53,925 nucleotides of DNA from Nitrospinaceae bacterium (GTDB lineage Bacteria > Nitrospinota > Nitrospinia > Nitrospinales > VA-1), in assembly GCA_023271875.1 (NCBI GenBank), contig JALPWY010000008.1, positions 1-53,925 of the forward strand, given 5' to 3'. The notes under the pieces were generated by a model that was not told the origin of the DNA, did no database searches, and worked only from the letters and a program-made list of their open reading frames with translations. This document shows, piece by piece, positions 23,590 through 32,056 of this stretch. How positions within the stretch are numbered: position 1 is the stretch's first letter; every line of letters starts with the position of its first letter. Made by a program: the position numbers and the translations under genes.

Positions 23590-24867
23590 ATGCCTGAAGT
23601 CTATAACTGGCAATTAGGCCGGATGATGACATACATTTATGACGAGAAGCATCCGAAAGAGCAGTTTACTTTCGTGTTCAATACGAACAGATGTATTGCT
23701 TGTCAGACATGTACGATGGCCCACAAATCTACCTGGACCTTCTCTAAGGGTCAGGAGTATATGTGGTGGAATAACGTAGAAACGAAACCTTACGGTGGAT
23801 ATCCTCAGTTCTGGGACTGGAAGATTCTCAAGATGCTTGAGCAATCTAATCCTGGTCAGAACGTATGGAACGTACGTAAGACTTCTAACAAAGCGATCCA
23901 CGGTGTGTACGAAGGTGTAACCATCTTCGAAGCTCCTGCTAAGATCGGTTTGAACCAGCAAGCGGTAGGCTATGTACCTACGGATGAAGAGTGGCGTTTC
24001 CCGAACTTCGGTGAAGATACTGCTCACGGCCGTGAGTTCACACAGTCCCGTGAAGGAACGTTCGGTGGAGACAACGGTACCAAGTCTGTTCTCCCTGAGC
24101 ACAAAATCTGGTTCTTTTATCTACAAAGGATATGCAACCACTGCACGTATCCTGGTTGTCTCGCGGCTTGTCCTCGAAAGGCTATTTACAAACGCCAAGA
24201 GGATGGCATCGTGTTGATCGATCAGTCACGTTGTCGTGGATATAAGAAGTGTGTTGAGCAGTGTCCTTACAAAAAGCCAATGTTTCGTGGTACGACTCGA
24301 ATCTCCGAGAAGTGTATCGCCTGTTATCCGCGTATTGAGGGTCTCGATCCTCTGACGGAAGGTGATCAGATGGAGACACGTTGTATGGCGGCTTGTGTTG
24401 GTAAGATCCGCTTGCAGGGTCTGGTTAAGGTCGGCGGTAACGGAGAATGGGCTCACGATCCGGATAACCCACAGTATTACTTGATTCGGGACCGGAAAGT
24501 AGCATTGCCTCTGTACCCCCAGTTGGGCACGGAGCCAAACGGATATTACATTCCGTCACGGCACGTTCCACGAGCTTACTCACAGCAGATGTTTGGACCG
24601 GGTGTAGATCATTCAATTGATCAGTACATGGTTCCAGACCGAGATCTGTTGGGAATTCTGCAGCTCTTTAGAACAACCCAGCGTATCATCTTCAAATGGA
24701 AACGTGAGCCAGGTCCGAAAATATTCGAGACCAACATTCACGGTAAGAAGTTTGAGATGTATAACGATACGGTTATCGGCTTCAACCGTAAAGGTAAAGA
24801 AGTTATCCGTGTTACCGTTGAGGAGCCCTTCTATGTACGACCGGAAGAGCATCCTGGAGCGATCTAA
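23590..24867 (+). CDS. nxrB: Nitrite oxidoreductase beta subunit (four Fe-S clusters)
   Basis: A 425-residue electron-transfer subunit that carries electrons from NxrA. ATG 23590 is chosen because AAGGAGG ends 8 bases before it. Four cysteine groups are seen: C35/C38/C41 with His45 (CIACQTCTMAHK), CNHCTYPGCLAACP, CRGYKKCVEQCP and CIACYPRIE...CMAACVGKIR. The stretch KGQEYMWWNNVETKPYGGYP is highly typical of NxrB. It has no signal peptide, so it is expected to be carried out by NxrA through the Tat pathway. The His at the fourth position of the first group, where NarH has Cys, is noted separately. Confidence 0.96.
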   Translation: MPEVYNWQLGRMMTYIYDEKHPKEQFTFVFNTNRCIACQTCTMAHKSTWTFSKGQEYMWWNNVETKPYGGYPQFWDWKILKMLEQSNPGQNVWNVRKTSNKAIHGVYEGVTIFEAPAKIGLNQQAVGYVPTDEEWRFPNFGEDTAHGREFTQSREGTFGGDNGTKSVLPEHKIWFFYLQRICNHCTYPGCLAACPRKAIYKRQEDGIVLIDQSRCRGYKKCVEQCPYKKPMFRGTTRISEKCIACYPRIEGLDPLTEGDQMETRCMAACVGKIRLQGLVKVGGNGEWAHDPDNPQYYLIRDRKVALPLYPQLGTEPNGYYIPSRHVPRAYSQQMFGPGVDHSIDQYMVPDRDLLGILQLFRTTQRIIFKWKREPGPKIFETNIHGKKFEMYNDTVIGFNRKGKEVIRVTVEEPFYVRPEEHPGAI

Positions 24868-24932
24868 AGAGAGGATACTGGAACTCAAGTTGGTATCATT
24901 TTCGTTTGTGTAGTCGTTGATCTCGCAAATTT

Positions 24933-24958
24933 GGGATAGGCCCTTAACGGGCCTACCC
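24933..24958 (+). other. Intercistronic hairpin between nxrB and torD
   Basis: GGG-a-TAGGCCC pairs with GGGCCTA-CCC around a 5-base loop TTAAC, a 10-bp stem with one bulge. No T-run follows, so it looks like an RNA-stabilising or processing hairpin, and would protect the nxrAB message from 3' decay. Confidence 0.55.
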
Positions 24959-25000
24959 AGGTTTGTTGGGAACTTACTGGAATAGAAATTGGAGCTAATT

Positions 25001-25819
25001 ATGGCAGTTGAATCTAAAGCAGTGGACCAGATGCTTGCACTGTTCGGTGAGACCGGATCGTTGGAAGATCTGAAAGAAGAAAGAGTTTCCTTAAATTTGG
25101 CACGTGGTAGGGTTTACGAGATTCTGTCTCTGGCTTTTAGTTACCCGTGGAACCGGAAATTTTTTCGGCCGAAGTCTTTGCTCGAGCCTATGGATATCTT
25201 GATGCTTGACGAGGAGAGGTGGGGGCAGTTGAAATCCATTGTGGATGGTTTTAGTAATTATCTCCCAAAGATGACTATCAAGCAGGTCCAAGGCGAATAT
25301 ATTCGTGTATTTGGACATGCTGTTTCCATGGAGTGTCCTCCGTATGAGATGCAGTACGGTACAGAGGGCGGTGTCCAGTCCCAAACGGATGTATTGATCC
25401 AGGTGGGTGGATTCTTCGAGACCTTCGGTTTTGAACTCCCAAGGAATCAGTCCAAAGAGCGAATTGACCACATTTCTAATGAACTAGCTTTCATGTCCTA
25501 TATGTGTTTTCGTATGGCTTACGGAATACAAAATGGCCATGACGAGAGAAAGATAGGTGTAATCTTAAGCGGTATGAAAAAGTTCGTTCGAAATCATGTG
25601 GGTCGCTGGATGCCTTTATTTTGCATCTTTGCTTCTAGGAAGGCAGAACGTGGAATATACAAGGATGTCGTCGATATTCTTTCCTCCTTCATTAAAAATG
25701 AAGTTTCCTTGTTGGATATTGAACCGATCAAGGTTGAGGAACCGGAATACCGCTCACTATCCTATAGTATGGAAAACGATCTGATTGCGAATGCACCTGC
25801 GGAATGTGAACCGAGATAA
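25001..25819 (+). CDS. TorD/DmsD-like molybdoenzyme chaperone
   Basis: A 272-residue all-helical protein of the TorD/NarJ-type chaperone family, which binds the Tat signal of a molybdoenzyme and holds it until cofactor insertion. The typical mid-protein segment is EYIRVFGHAVSMECPPYEMQYG-like (read as YIRVFGHAV and CPPYE at about residues 98-115), followed by the aromatic-rich helix FMSYMCFRMAYG. ATG 25001 with GGAG 6 bases before it is preferred over an upstream TTG. Its position between nxrB and nxrC makes NxrA the obvious client. Confidence 0.85.
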   Translation: MAVESKAVDQMLALFGETGSLEDLKEERVSLNLARGRVYEILSLAFSYPWNRKFFRPKSLLEPMDILMLDEERWGQLKSIVDGFSNYLPKMTIKQVQGEYIRVFGHAVSMECPPYEMQYGTEGGVQSQTDVLIQVGGFFETFGFELPRNQSKERIDHISNELAFMSYMCFRMAYGIQNGHDERKIGVILSGMKKFVRNHVGRWMPLFCIFASRKAERGIYKDVVDILSSFIKNEVSLLDIEPIKVEEPEYRSLSYSMENDLIANAPAECEPR

Positions 25820-25871
25820 TAGTTTCAGTAGAATTTCCATCTTAAAACTGTAAGTTAGAGGAGGTAATACT

Positions 25872-26876
25872 GTGAGACATAGTAAATTAATAAAAGCATT
25901 GATTGTTGCTTTTACGCTTGGCATGTTTGCTGTGGCTAATGCGGCTGACATCAAAGCGGTAAAAGTGTCTGGAGCGATTCCAACTGCTCCAGAAAGCCCA
26001 TTCTGGTCAGAGCGATATGGTCCAACTGCTCTGAAACATGTGATCATCGATATGGATCCTCAGATGATTACAAATCCAATGTGGCCAAATCCTGGCACGA
26101 AATATGTGTTCGTTAAAGCTGCGACGAACGGCAAGGAAATTGCGGTTCATCTCGAGTATAACGATCCTACCCGAAACGACGTCATGGTTACATCCCAGCA
26201 ATATAAGGATCAGGTTGCGATCATGTTTCCGGTGAATCAGAGTGGCGAAGAGCCTCCGTTCACCATGGGTGGGGACGGCGAGCGCGTTAACATCTGGCAA
26301 TGGAAAGCTACCTGGAACAATGAAGGTAAGACCAATAGCAGCATGGCGGATATGGAAGATCAGTATGCATACATGGTAATGGGAACTGGTTCGTACTACA
26401 TCTATGAGCCTGGTGGGAAGTTATCTGGTATCGGTACTGGTGGCAAGGGATCGGGTGGTTCTAAGCAGACTGCTAGTGGAACCTTCTCGAGTTCTGGTCA
26501 GGGCGCAGGTAATATTGCCAAGCGTTCTACCAACATTGACTTTGGAATGGGTCAGAACGAAGGTGTCTTCAATCCGGGTCGCGCTACCAAAAACATCCTT
26601 TCGGATGCTACCATGCGCGTATCGGCAGTAGAAGACCTGAATGCTGAAGGATTCAGCACACTAACAACCCAGGCTCAGCAGAATGTTGATGGTGAAGGTA
26701 ACTGGAGAAATAACCGCTGGTCGGTTGTATTCAAACGTGCCTTGAAAACTGGTGACGCCAATGATACGCAATTCGGCGGCGGTAAAACGCCTATGGCGAT
26801 TGCGATCTGGGATGGTCAGAACAAAGAAAGAAACGGACAGAAAGCAGTTACGCAGTGGAATACTCTCCACTACTAA
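25872..26876 (+). CDS. nxrC: Nitrite oxidoreductase gamma subunit, haem-binding EB_dh-like
   Basis: A 334-residue exported protein. GTG start at 25872 preceded by AGGAGG. The first 24 residues are a Sec signal peptide ending ANA. The rest resembles the ethylbenzene dehydrogenase gamma/NxrC haem-b domain. By analogy with EbdC, whose haem has Met and Lys ligands, M132 (PFTMGGDGERVNIWQW) and K288 (RWSVVFKRAL) are candidate ligands. There is no CxxCH motif and in fact no cysteine, so no c-type haem. A Gly/Ser-rich insert spans residues 181-213. No C-terminal membrane anchor is visible. It would accept electrons from NxrB and pass them to a soluble cytochrome. Confidence 0.88.
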   Translation: MRHSKLIKALIVAFTLGMFAVANAADIKAVKVSGAIPTAPESPFWSERYGPTALKHVIIDMDPQMITNPMWPNPGTKYVFVKAATNGKEIAVHLEYNDPTRNDVMVTSQQYKDQVAIMFPVNQSGEEPPFTMGGDGERVNIWQWKATWNNEGKTNSSMADMEDQYAYMVMGTGSYYIYEPGGKLSGIGTGGKGSGGSKQTASGTFSSSGQGAGNIAKRSTNIDFGMGQNEGVFNPGRATKNILSDATMRVSAVEDLNAEGFSTLTTQAQQNVDGEGNWRNNRWSVVFKRALKTGDANDTQFGGGKTPMAIAIWDGQNKERNGQKAVTQWNTLHY

Positions 26877-26903
26877 TCTGAGTAAAGTCTGTTAGGTATT
26901 GAT

Positions 26904-26947
26904 CGGGGAAGGGACGGCCTGAGAGCCGGCTCTTCCCCGTTTTTTTT
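26904..26947 (+). terminator. Strong intrinsic terminator of the nxr operon
   Basis: CGGGGAAG (26904..26911) pairs with CTTCCCCG (26932..26939); an inner CGGC/GCCG stem caps it, and eight T follow. It ends transcription 27 bases after the nxrC stop. Confidence 0.92.
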
Positions 26948-27344
26948 GGATTTTTTTCTTTATTAGAGCTTGCCTGAAGTTTAGTCGTATTTTTTACCTT
27001 CCTATTCATAAACTAGACCTCCTTGATTAATAAAAAATCAACATTGCGAAAAACCTTTCTCTCCTAGTATGCATCCAACAGCTAATAATTTAAGGTGCTC
27101 TTATGCTCTTATTGAGCTCAAATTTTTAATAAGACGACCCTTTATCGTACGCTACCTGCATATTTTCTCTTGTTAGATCATGTATGAACTTTCCAGGTCT
27201 GGCCAAATTTTTAATTCATAAATAGTTTAATCCCGGACTGAAGGCTCTTTTTTTAAGGTCAATTTCTCCGGGCAGCGTTTTCTTTCATGGTTCAATGTGC
27301 TTAGTAGTTCAATTTTTTGTAACTCGGTACTATGAAATTTACTT
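26948..27344. other. 397-base AT-rich intergenic stretch
   Basis: No ORF with a ribosome binding site is seen; the longest frame, 35 codons from 27070, looks accidental. No tRNA-like fold, repeat or clear promoter was found. It separates the nxr operon from the 564-residue unknown. Confidence 0.4.
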
Positions 27345-29039
27345 ATGTTTTCTTATGATCCGATAAATGACGGGCTCAAACTTCTTGCAAGTCGTGACCT
27401 TGAAAAAGCAGAGAATATGTTTTTAAGGGTCATGAACGATCCGTATGCTCATCAGGATGAACTCTCTTTAGCTAGAAAATGTCTTAATGATATTCGTGAT
27501 TGCCAATCGGGTGTAGCAACTCTTGATTTTAGTCATTATAAAAAAATAACGAAGAAGCCATCAGATTCTCTTGAGGCTGTTAATGAGATACTTGCCGAAA
27601 TATACTTTTCTTCTGCTCTTGAATATAGTGAGATCGATGAAACCTTAAAAAAAAATATCCCGGTAGTTGTCAGCAAATTAAACCAAGTCAGGATAAAAGA
27701 TATTGCTGACCGTGACAAACTTTATAACCAAATAGAAAAAAAAGGTGCTCTGACTATAAAAAAGAGGTTTGGAAGTAAGAAGCAAAAGAGTGAGGCAGCG
27801 TTTGACGCGTACCGCTGGAAGACAATATTCAGAAAGTTTGTTGGACAAATAAATCCATTCCTTTTAGATCGACACTTAGAGTTATTGAACCACATTATTA
27901 AAACAGGAGAAATAAAGCTTTTAGGTGATTTGAAATTAACAACTTTGACCCCTAAATATAAATGGATTATTGACTCAACCATAAAGAATAAATGGTTTTT
28001 GATGAGAAGTTACTTTTTTAAAGCTAGGCGTGAGATTGAAGGTCAATTTAATCGCAAGGAGGGGACTCGAAAATACTGGGAGGAGGTCAAGTATAAAAAG
28101 ATAAAAATTTTTGAGATATGTGAGTTTAGTGAAAGGACTATCCAAAAATTGCTACATGTCGACAAACTAAACTACAACACACTTGAGGAGATATACGACT
28201 TTTCGGTAAATCATGGGGTATCTTTACATCCTCGAGATGTGAGTTTGGCTTTACGGGGTGTTTCTAAGGTTAAGGATTGTATCAGGGAACGAGCGGGAAT
28301 CTTGGTAGGAGAGAAAAAAAAATTCCAAGATGAATTGCGGGCTTATGGTTTTTCCAATAGTAGTTCGCATCAAATTGCTCGTCAGGCCAAACGATCCAGT
28401 TCACATCAGGTTACAGATACATTTGAGACTTCTTTGAAGGCTGCAAGAGATGAAATTTACTGGTACCGGATTACCCCGCAATCAAAACCTTTGAAAGATA
28501 GTATCGAAGCTCAGTGCTGTAAGCACCTGAGTACTGTATATATTCATATGTTTGAGAGAGGGCGGTTGAATAAAATATTACTTCAACTCGGGAAGCATTC
28601 TATCCGAAAATACCTCATTCGGATTTACGGTGCGAGTGTAGTCGATATGCATTGTTATCATCGATTAAGTACAATCCATCAATATTACAAGCTAAAGTAT
28701 TTTGAGTACCATAGCCAACATGTTCCCAGTGTTTCAGAGGTGATAAAGATTAGCCGAGAAGACTTTAAGCCCTTGCTCTTGGAAGGGTTTAACATTTTTA
28801 TTAAGAAATACCGGCTAAATATTTCTTCTAGTGTTTACGACTCAGTTGCGAAACAAAAATCAATCACTTCCTGGGAGGATGAGTTTACGACGGTTGAAGA
28901 GAAGTTACTTCTTAAATTTTGGTTTTTGATGGACCATGGAGTGAAGATTACTCAAGGTCTTATCAAGAAAGGAGCGCTCTCACCTGATTCTGATTTATGG
29001 GAGTACGTAAAGAATCAGGGGTTAGAGTGTATTAGTTGA
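27345..29039 (+). CDS. Protein of unknown function, basic and helical
   Basis: A 564-residue protein, Lys/Arg-rich and mostly helical by appearance, without signal peptide or membrane segment. The first 60 residues (GLKLLASRDLEKAENMFLRV) could form a TPR-like helical pair. The rest, including a Ser-rich SSSHQIARQAKRSSSHQ spacer at about residues 340-356, is not recognisable. It overlaps the convergent YgfZ gene by 25 bases at their 3' ends. No ribosome binding site is obvious. It looks like a lineage-specific gene. Confidence 0.6.
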   Translation: MFSYDPINDGLKLLASRDLEKAENMFLRVMNDPYAHQDELSLARKCLNDIRDCQSGVATLDFSHYKKITKKPSDSLEAVNEILAEIYFSSALEYSEIDETLKKNIPVVVSKLNQVRIKDIADRDKLYNQIEKKGALTIKKRFGSKKQKSEAAFDAYRWKTIFRKFVGQINPFLLDRHLELLNHIIKTGEIKLLGDLKLTTLTPKYKWIIDSTIKNKWFLMRSYFFKARREIEGQFNRKEGTRKYWEEVKYKKIKIFEICEFSERTIQKLLHVDKLNYNTLEEIYDFSVNHGVSLHPRDVSLALRGVSKVKDCIRERAGILVGEKKKFQDELRAYGFSNSSSHQIARQAKRSSSHQVTDTFETSLKAARDEIYWYRITPQSKPLKDSIEAQCCKHLSTVYIHMFERGRLNKILLQLGKHSIRKYLIRIYGASVVDMHCYHRLSTIHQYYKLKYFEYHSQHVPSVSEVIKISREDFKPLLLEGFNIFIKKYRLNISSSVYDSVAKQKSITSWEDEFTTVEEKLLLKFWFLMDHGVKITQGLIKKGALSPDSDLWEYVKNQGLECIS

Positions 29040-30736
29040 TTGAGCTTTTGTTGCATTTCCTTGAGTGGCATTAAGTCGCCTTTTTTGGAAGCTACGGCGA
29101 TGCCTTCCCGATATGTTTGGATAGCCTCATCCTGCCGTGAAAGTTTTTCCATAGTTTTTCCTAAAAGGACATAAGCCGCAGAATAATCTTTATATTCTTT
29201 TACAACCGTTTGAAGTGGGGGTAGGGCTTCTTCGTAACGTTTAAGATCGTGATAAACAGATCCTAATCCGAAATTTGCTACTTGATCGGCGGGGTCTATT
29301 TCTAGCACTTGTTTGAACATTGAAATTTTCTGCTCTCTTTCAGCTAGATCCTGTTTTACTTTATCCTCATTTGTCTTTTTAGCCATATTTTCTGCGATTG
29401 CTTTTTCAAACTGTAGTGCAGTTGCTTCTCCTTTTTCTCGTTCAGCATCTTCTATTCGCCCCTGTTGCATGTAATATACAGAGAGATTCGAATGGGCCAT
29501 GATTTCTTCAGGGTTGATTTCTACCAGTCGTTTCATAAGAGCGATCGCCTCATCCAATTTATTTTGTTTGGATAAAAATACCCCCAATGCTTCATATGCA
29601 GTAGCATTTTTAGGGTCAAGTTCAATTGCTTCTCTGAGAAGGACAACAGGTTGGTCGAGATCATCTTGCCTTTGATATAATTTAAGAGCTTTATCCTGTA
29701 ATGCTTTAGATCGGTCTTTTCGTGTTTGTGGTTGGTAAAAAGGGAGAAGACAGGTCCTTACTTTATAGGGTTTGTTGTCTATTGTTACTTCCAAATCAAT
29801 ATCTGGACTTCGATGATCTTTTTGAATATAAGCTAACGAGATATTTTTGTGAAGTGAATAAGAAAAGATAGAACTTTTAATGATGCCTAATTTTTTAGAG
29901 TTAAGCTTGATTTCACTGTCAGGTAACGGGAGAGTATCACCTTCAATGATTAACCCCATTAGCGCAAAATTAGGTGCGCCATAGGTTTTGATACGAGCAA
30001 TGACTTCCTGCCCAATATAGCAACCCTTGTTGTAACTAACGGAGTTGTGTTCAAGTCCTGTTTCAGGGAGAATATTTTTATCATTGATATCCTTTCCGTA
30101 AGAAGGGATACCAGATTCAATACGAAAAACCTCGCGCGCATGGTGGTCAATATGGGTCAATAGATTTTGCTGCTCGAGCTCCAATAATTTCTTTGTGATG
30201 GTATCTTCTGATTCGGTTTGGAATGCTAGGACACACCCTTCTTCTCCTGTCAGTGATTTAGCGATTGCTAGAGCAGGTAGTCCTTCGAATGTAAACTTAC
30301 AGATGTCGTTAGGTTTTTCCGGTATAGAATCGTTACTTCGAGTAAAATTTTTTATAATTTCTTGGCTTTCCGGACCTTGCAATGCAAGAACAAAGTGACT
30401 TGATGATGTGAGAGTAACGTCTTCACGGAAAAGGAAGGAGTTCAGATGGTTCAGTAGATTTTCTTTTTGTTGAGTCTCAACCAGTATAACTGCCGACTCT
30501 TCTCCTGTTCGGTGGAGGGAGAATGTGGAGATGATTCTAGCTTTTCGATCAACAATGGCATTATTTTGACCTTGCCCCGGGTTTAGCTCATTTACGTCGT
30601 TAGTTGTTTGGGTCTGGAGGTAGCTAAAAAGATCTGAGCCTTCAGCTGAAATAAGACACAAGTCATCTAGAAAAAAGTAGCCAGCTTTTTCACGTAAATA
30701 GCTGTGATTTTCCTGAGAAGAGAGAGTAGTTTCCAA
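29015..30736 (-). CDS. YgfZ/GcvT-fold protein fused to a C-terminal TPR domain
   Basis: A 573-residue fusion. The first 330 residues are the folate-binding YgfZ/GcvT fold, with the family signature KGCYIGQE at about residues 239-246; YgfZ supports maturation or repair of [4Fe-4S] proteins. From about residue 340 to the end there are TPR units (DPKNATAYEALGVFLSKQNK, PEEIMAHSNLSVYYMQQGR, and more), linked by a Glu/Lys-rich coil. The extra domain could recruit client proteins. It is followed on the same strand's upstream side by an IscA-type gene, 27 bases before it, so Fe-S biogenesis is the shared theme. Confidence 0.85.
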   Translation of the reverse strand: METTLSSQENHSYLREKAGYFFLDDLCLISAEGSDLFSYLQTQTTNDVNELNPGQGQNNAIVDRKARIISTFSLHRTGEESAVILVETQQKENLLNHLNSFLFREDVTLTSSSHFVLALQGPESQEIIKNFTRSNDSIPEKPNDICKFTFEGLPALAIAKSLTGEEGCVLAFQTESEDTITKKLLELEQQNLLTHIDHHAREVFRIESGIPSYGKDINDKNILPETGLEHNSVSYNKGCYIGQEVIARIKTYGAPNFALMGLIIEGDTLPLPDSEIKLNSKKLGIIKSSIFSYSLHKNISLAYIQKDHRSPDIDLEVTIDNKPYKVRTCLLPFYQPQTRKDRSKALQDKALKLYQRQDDLDQPVVLLREAIELDPKNATAYEALGVFLSKQNKLDEAIALMKRLVEINPEEIMAHSNLSVYYMQQGRIEDAEREKGEATALQFEKAIAENMAKKTNEDKVKQDLAEREQKISMFKQVLEIDPADQVANFGLGSVYHDLKRYEEALPPLQTVVKEYKDYSAAYVLLGKTMEKLSRQDEAIQTYREGIAVASKKGDLMPLKEMQQKLNQLIHSNP

Positions 30737-30763
30737 GTAACGATTTGCAAGCGGTGTCTGTTA

Positions 30764-31105
30764 TCAGGTGATAGAGAATGACTCTCCACAACCGCAAGTT
30801 GAGGTGGCATTTGGATTTACAAAAACAAACCCTTTACCGTCAAGCCCGCCTTTGTAGTCCAACATCATCCCCTTTAAGTAAATGAGGCTTTTCGCATCCA
30901 TGAAAACCTTGAAGCCTTCATGTTCGATCACTGTGTCGCCTTTTTCTGTTGGTGTGAACGCAAGGTCGTAAGACAAACCAGAACAGCCGCCACCCTTTAC
31001 ACCTAGGCGCAGGCCTATTTCTGGGTTATTTTCTGCGTTTATTAACTTCTTGACCTCATCCTTGGCAATCATTGAGACTTTAACAAACTCCTGTGTGGCC
31101 GCCAT
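30764..31105 (-). CDS. A-type iron-sulphur carrier (IscA/ErpA/HesB family)
   Basis: A 113-residue Fe-S scaffold or carrier. The three invariant cysteines are in GGGCSGL (residue about 40) and CGCGESFSI at the C-terminus. I chose ATG 31105 because GGAGG lies 5 bases before it; the frame also reaches a TTG at 31117 that overlaps this ribosome binding site. It is the first gene ahead of the YgfZ-TPR fusion, and divergent from bolA and the glutaredoxin gene. ErpA is likely from length and motif, but IscA cannot be excluded. Confidence 0.92.
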   Translation of the reverse strand: MAATQEFVKVSMIAKDEVKKLINAENNPEIGLRLGVKGGGCSGLSYDLAFTPTEKGDTVIEHEGFKVFMDAKSLIYLKGMMLDYKGGLDGKGFVFVNPNATSTCGCGESFSIT

Positions 31106-31406
31106 TCGTTCCTCCAATGGTAAAATACTGTATATAAAGGCTGTGACATTCTGTTAGATAACTTAAATGCTCTTTAAGTTTCTTTTATTATACTAAAAAT
31201 ATGGAAAATTTGTGCTATTACTTAAAATATTATCGGTAGTATTTTACATTAATTAAAATTAAGGATTTGCTTGGTTCGTAATTAGTTGATTTTTTGGTCG
31301 ATATCCTTGATGATAATGAATAATTTAAACCTTTTCACAGGGTATAGAATCGAATAAACTGCAACACATTCAATAGTTCACCATCTAATAGGAGTTTTAG
31401 CAATCT
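31106..31406. other. 301-base divergent spacer between the IscA-type gene and bolA
   Basis: AT-rich. It holds ribosome binding sites at both ends (GGAGG before the IscA-type gene, AGGAG before bolA). No clear -35/-10 pair or regulator site (such as an IscR box) could be picked by eye. Confidence 0.35.
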
Positions 31407-31640
31407 ATGATTAGTATTCCAGATTTAGCAGCTTTGGTGAAGGGGGCAATTCCTGACGCCGAGGTTGAAATACTTGATAAAACGGGCATGAGCGATCATT
31501 TTATAATTCATGTGACTTCTGCTACGTTTAAGCCTATGGATTTAATGGCAAGGCATAGAGCGGTTCAAGCTGTATTAAACCCAGCGATGCAGGATGGTCG
31601 TGTGCATGCTGCAGAAATAAAAACTGCGGTACCTTCTTAA
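31407..31640 (+). CDS. BolA family protein (IbaG type)
   Basis: A 77-residue BolA-like protein. The conserved parts are F-I-I-H-V in the central strand, ARHRAVQAVL and the C-terminal RVHAAEIKT whose His is a probable Fe-S or metal ligand in complex with a monothiol glutaredoxin. The glutaredoxin gene lies 66 bases downstream on the same strand, so a BolA-Grx heterocomplex is very likely. AGGAG occurs 13 bases before the ATG. Confidence 0.9.
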   Translation: MISIPDLAALVKGAIPDAEVEILDKTGMSDHFIIHVTSATFKPMDLMARHRAVQAVLNPAMQDGRVHAAEIKTAVPS

Positions 31641-31706
31641 AAATAACAAATCTTTTGGAATTTTTTAAAAAAATATTAACCTTTATATTTATAGGAGTTT
31701 TAAAGA

Positions 31707-32027
31707 ATGTCTTCGATAGATGATGTAATCAAAGAAGAAATAGCTAATAACAAAATATTGATTTACGGCAAAGGCACCAAGTCTGCCCCACAATGTGGGT
31801 TCACTGCAGAAACAGTTCAGTTTTTTAACAAATATGGACATCCGTTTGAAGTGATAAATTGTTTGGAGGATATGAATAAACGAGAAGCTTTGAGCAAAAT
31901 GACAAATTGGCCGACATTACCAAAGGTGTTCATTGATGGCAAGTTTTACGGGGATACGGATATTTTGGATGAAATGGAGGCTAAGGGTGAAGTAGAACCA
32001 TTATTAAAAATAGCATTTGGTGAGTAA
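31707..32027 (+). CDS. grxD: Monothiol glutaredoxin, CGFT-type (GrxD-like)
   Basis: A 106-residue Grx4-type monothiol glutaredoxin that carries [2Fe-2S] clusters with glutathione. The active site is QCGFTAET at about residues 29-36, with CGFT in place of the usual CGFS. The TLPKVFIDGKFYG and GDTDILDEM segments that bind glutathione are present. AGGAG precedes the start. Together with bolA and the redoxin it forms a small operon. Confidence 0.93.
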   Translation: MSSIDDVIKEEIANNKILIYGKGTKSAPQCGFTAETVQFFNKYGHPFEVINCLEDMNKREALSKMTNWPTLPKVFIDGKFYGDTDILDEMEAKGEVEPLLKIAFGE

Positions 32028-32056
32028 TTCTTGTTAACTTTTGAATTGAGGTGTTT

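Noticed and set aside
23614-24102. 162-residue ORF antisense to nxrB
   Set aside because: Same cause: it mirrors the nxrB Fe-S region and has no recognisable features or ribosome binding site.
27070-27177. 35-codon ORF in the spacer after nxrC
   Set aside because: No ribosome binding site and no plausible protein features.
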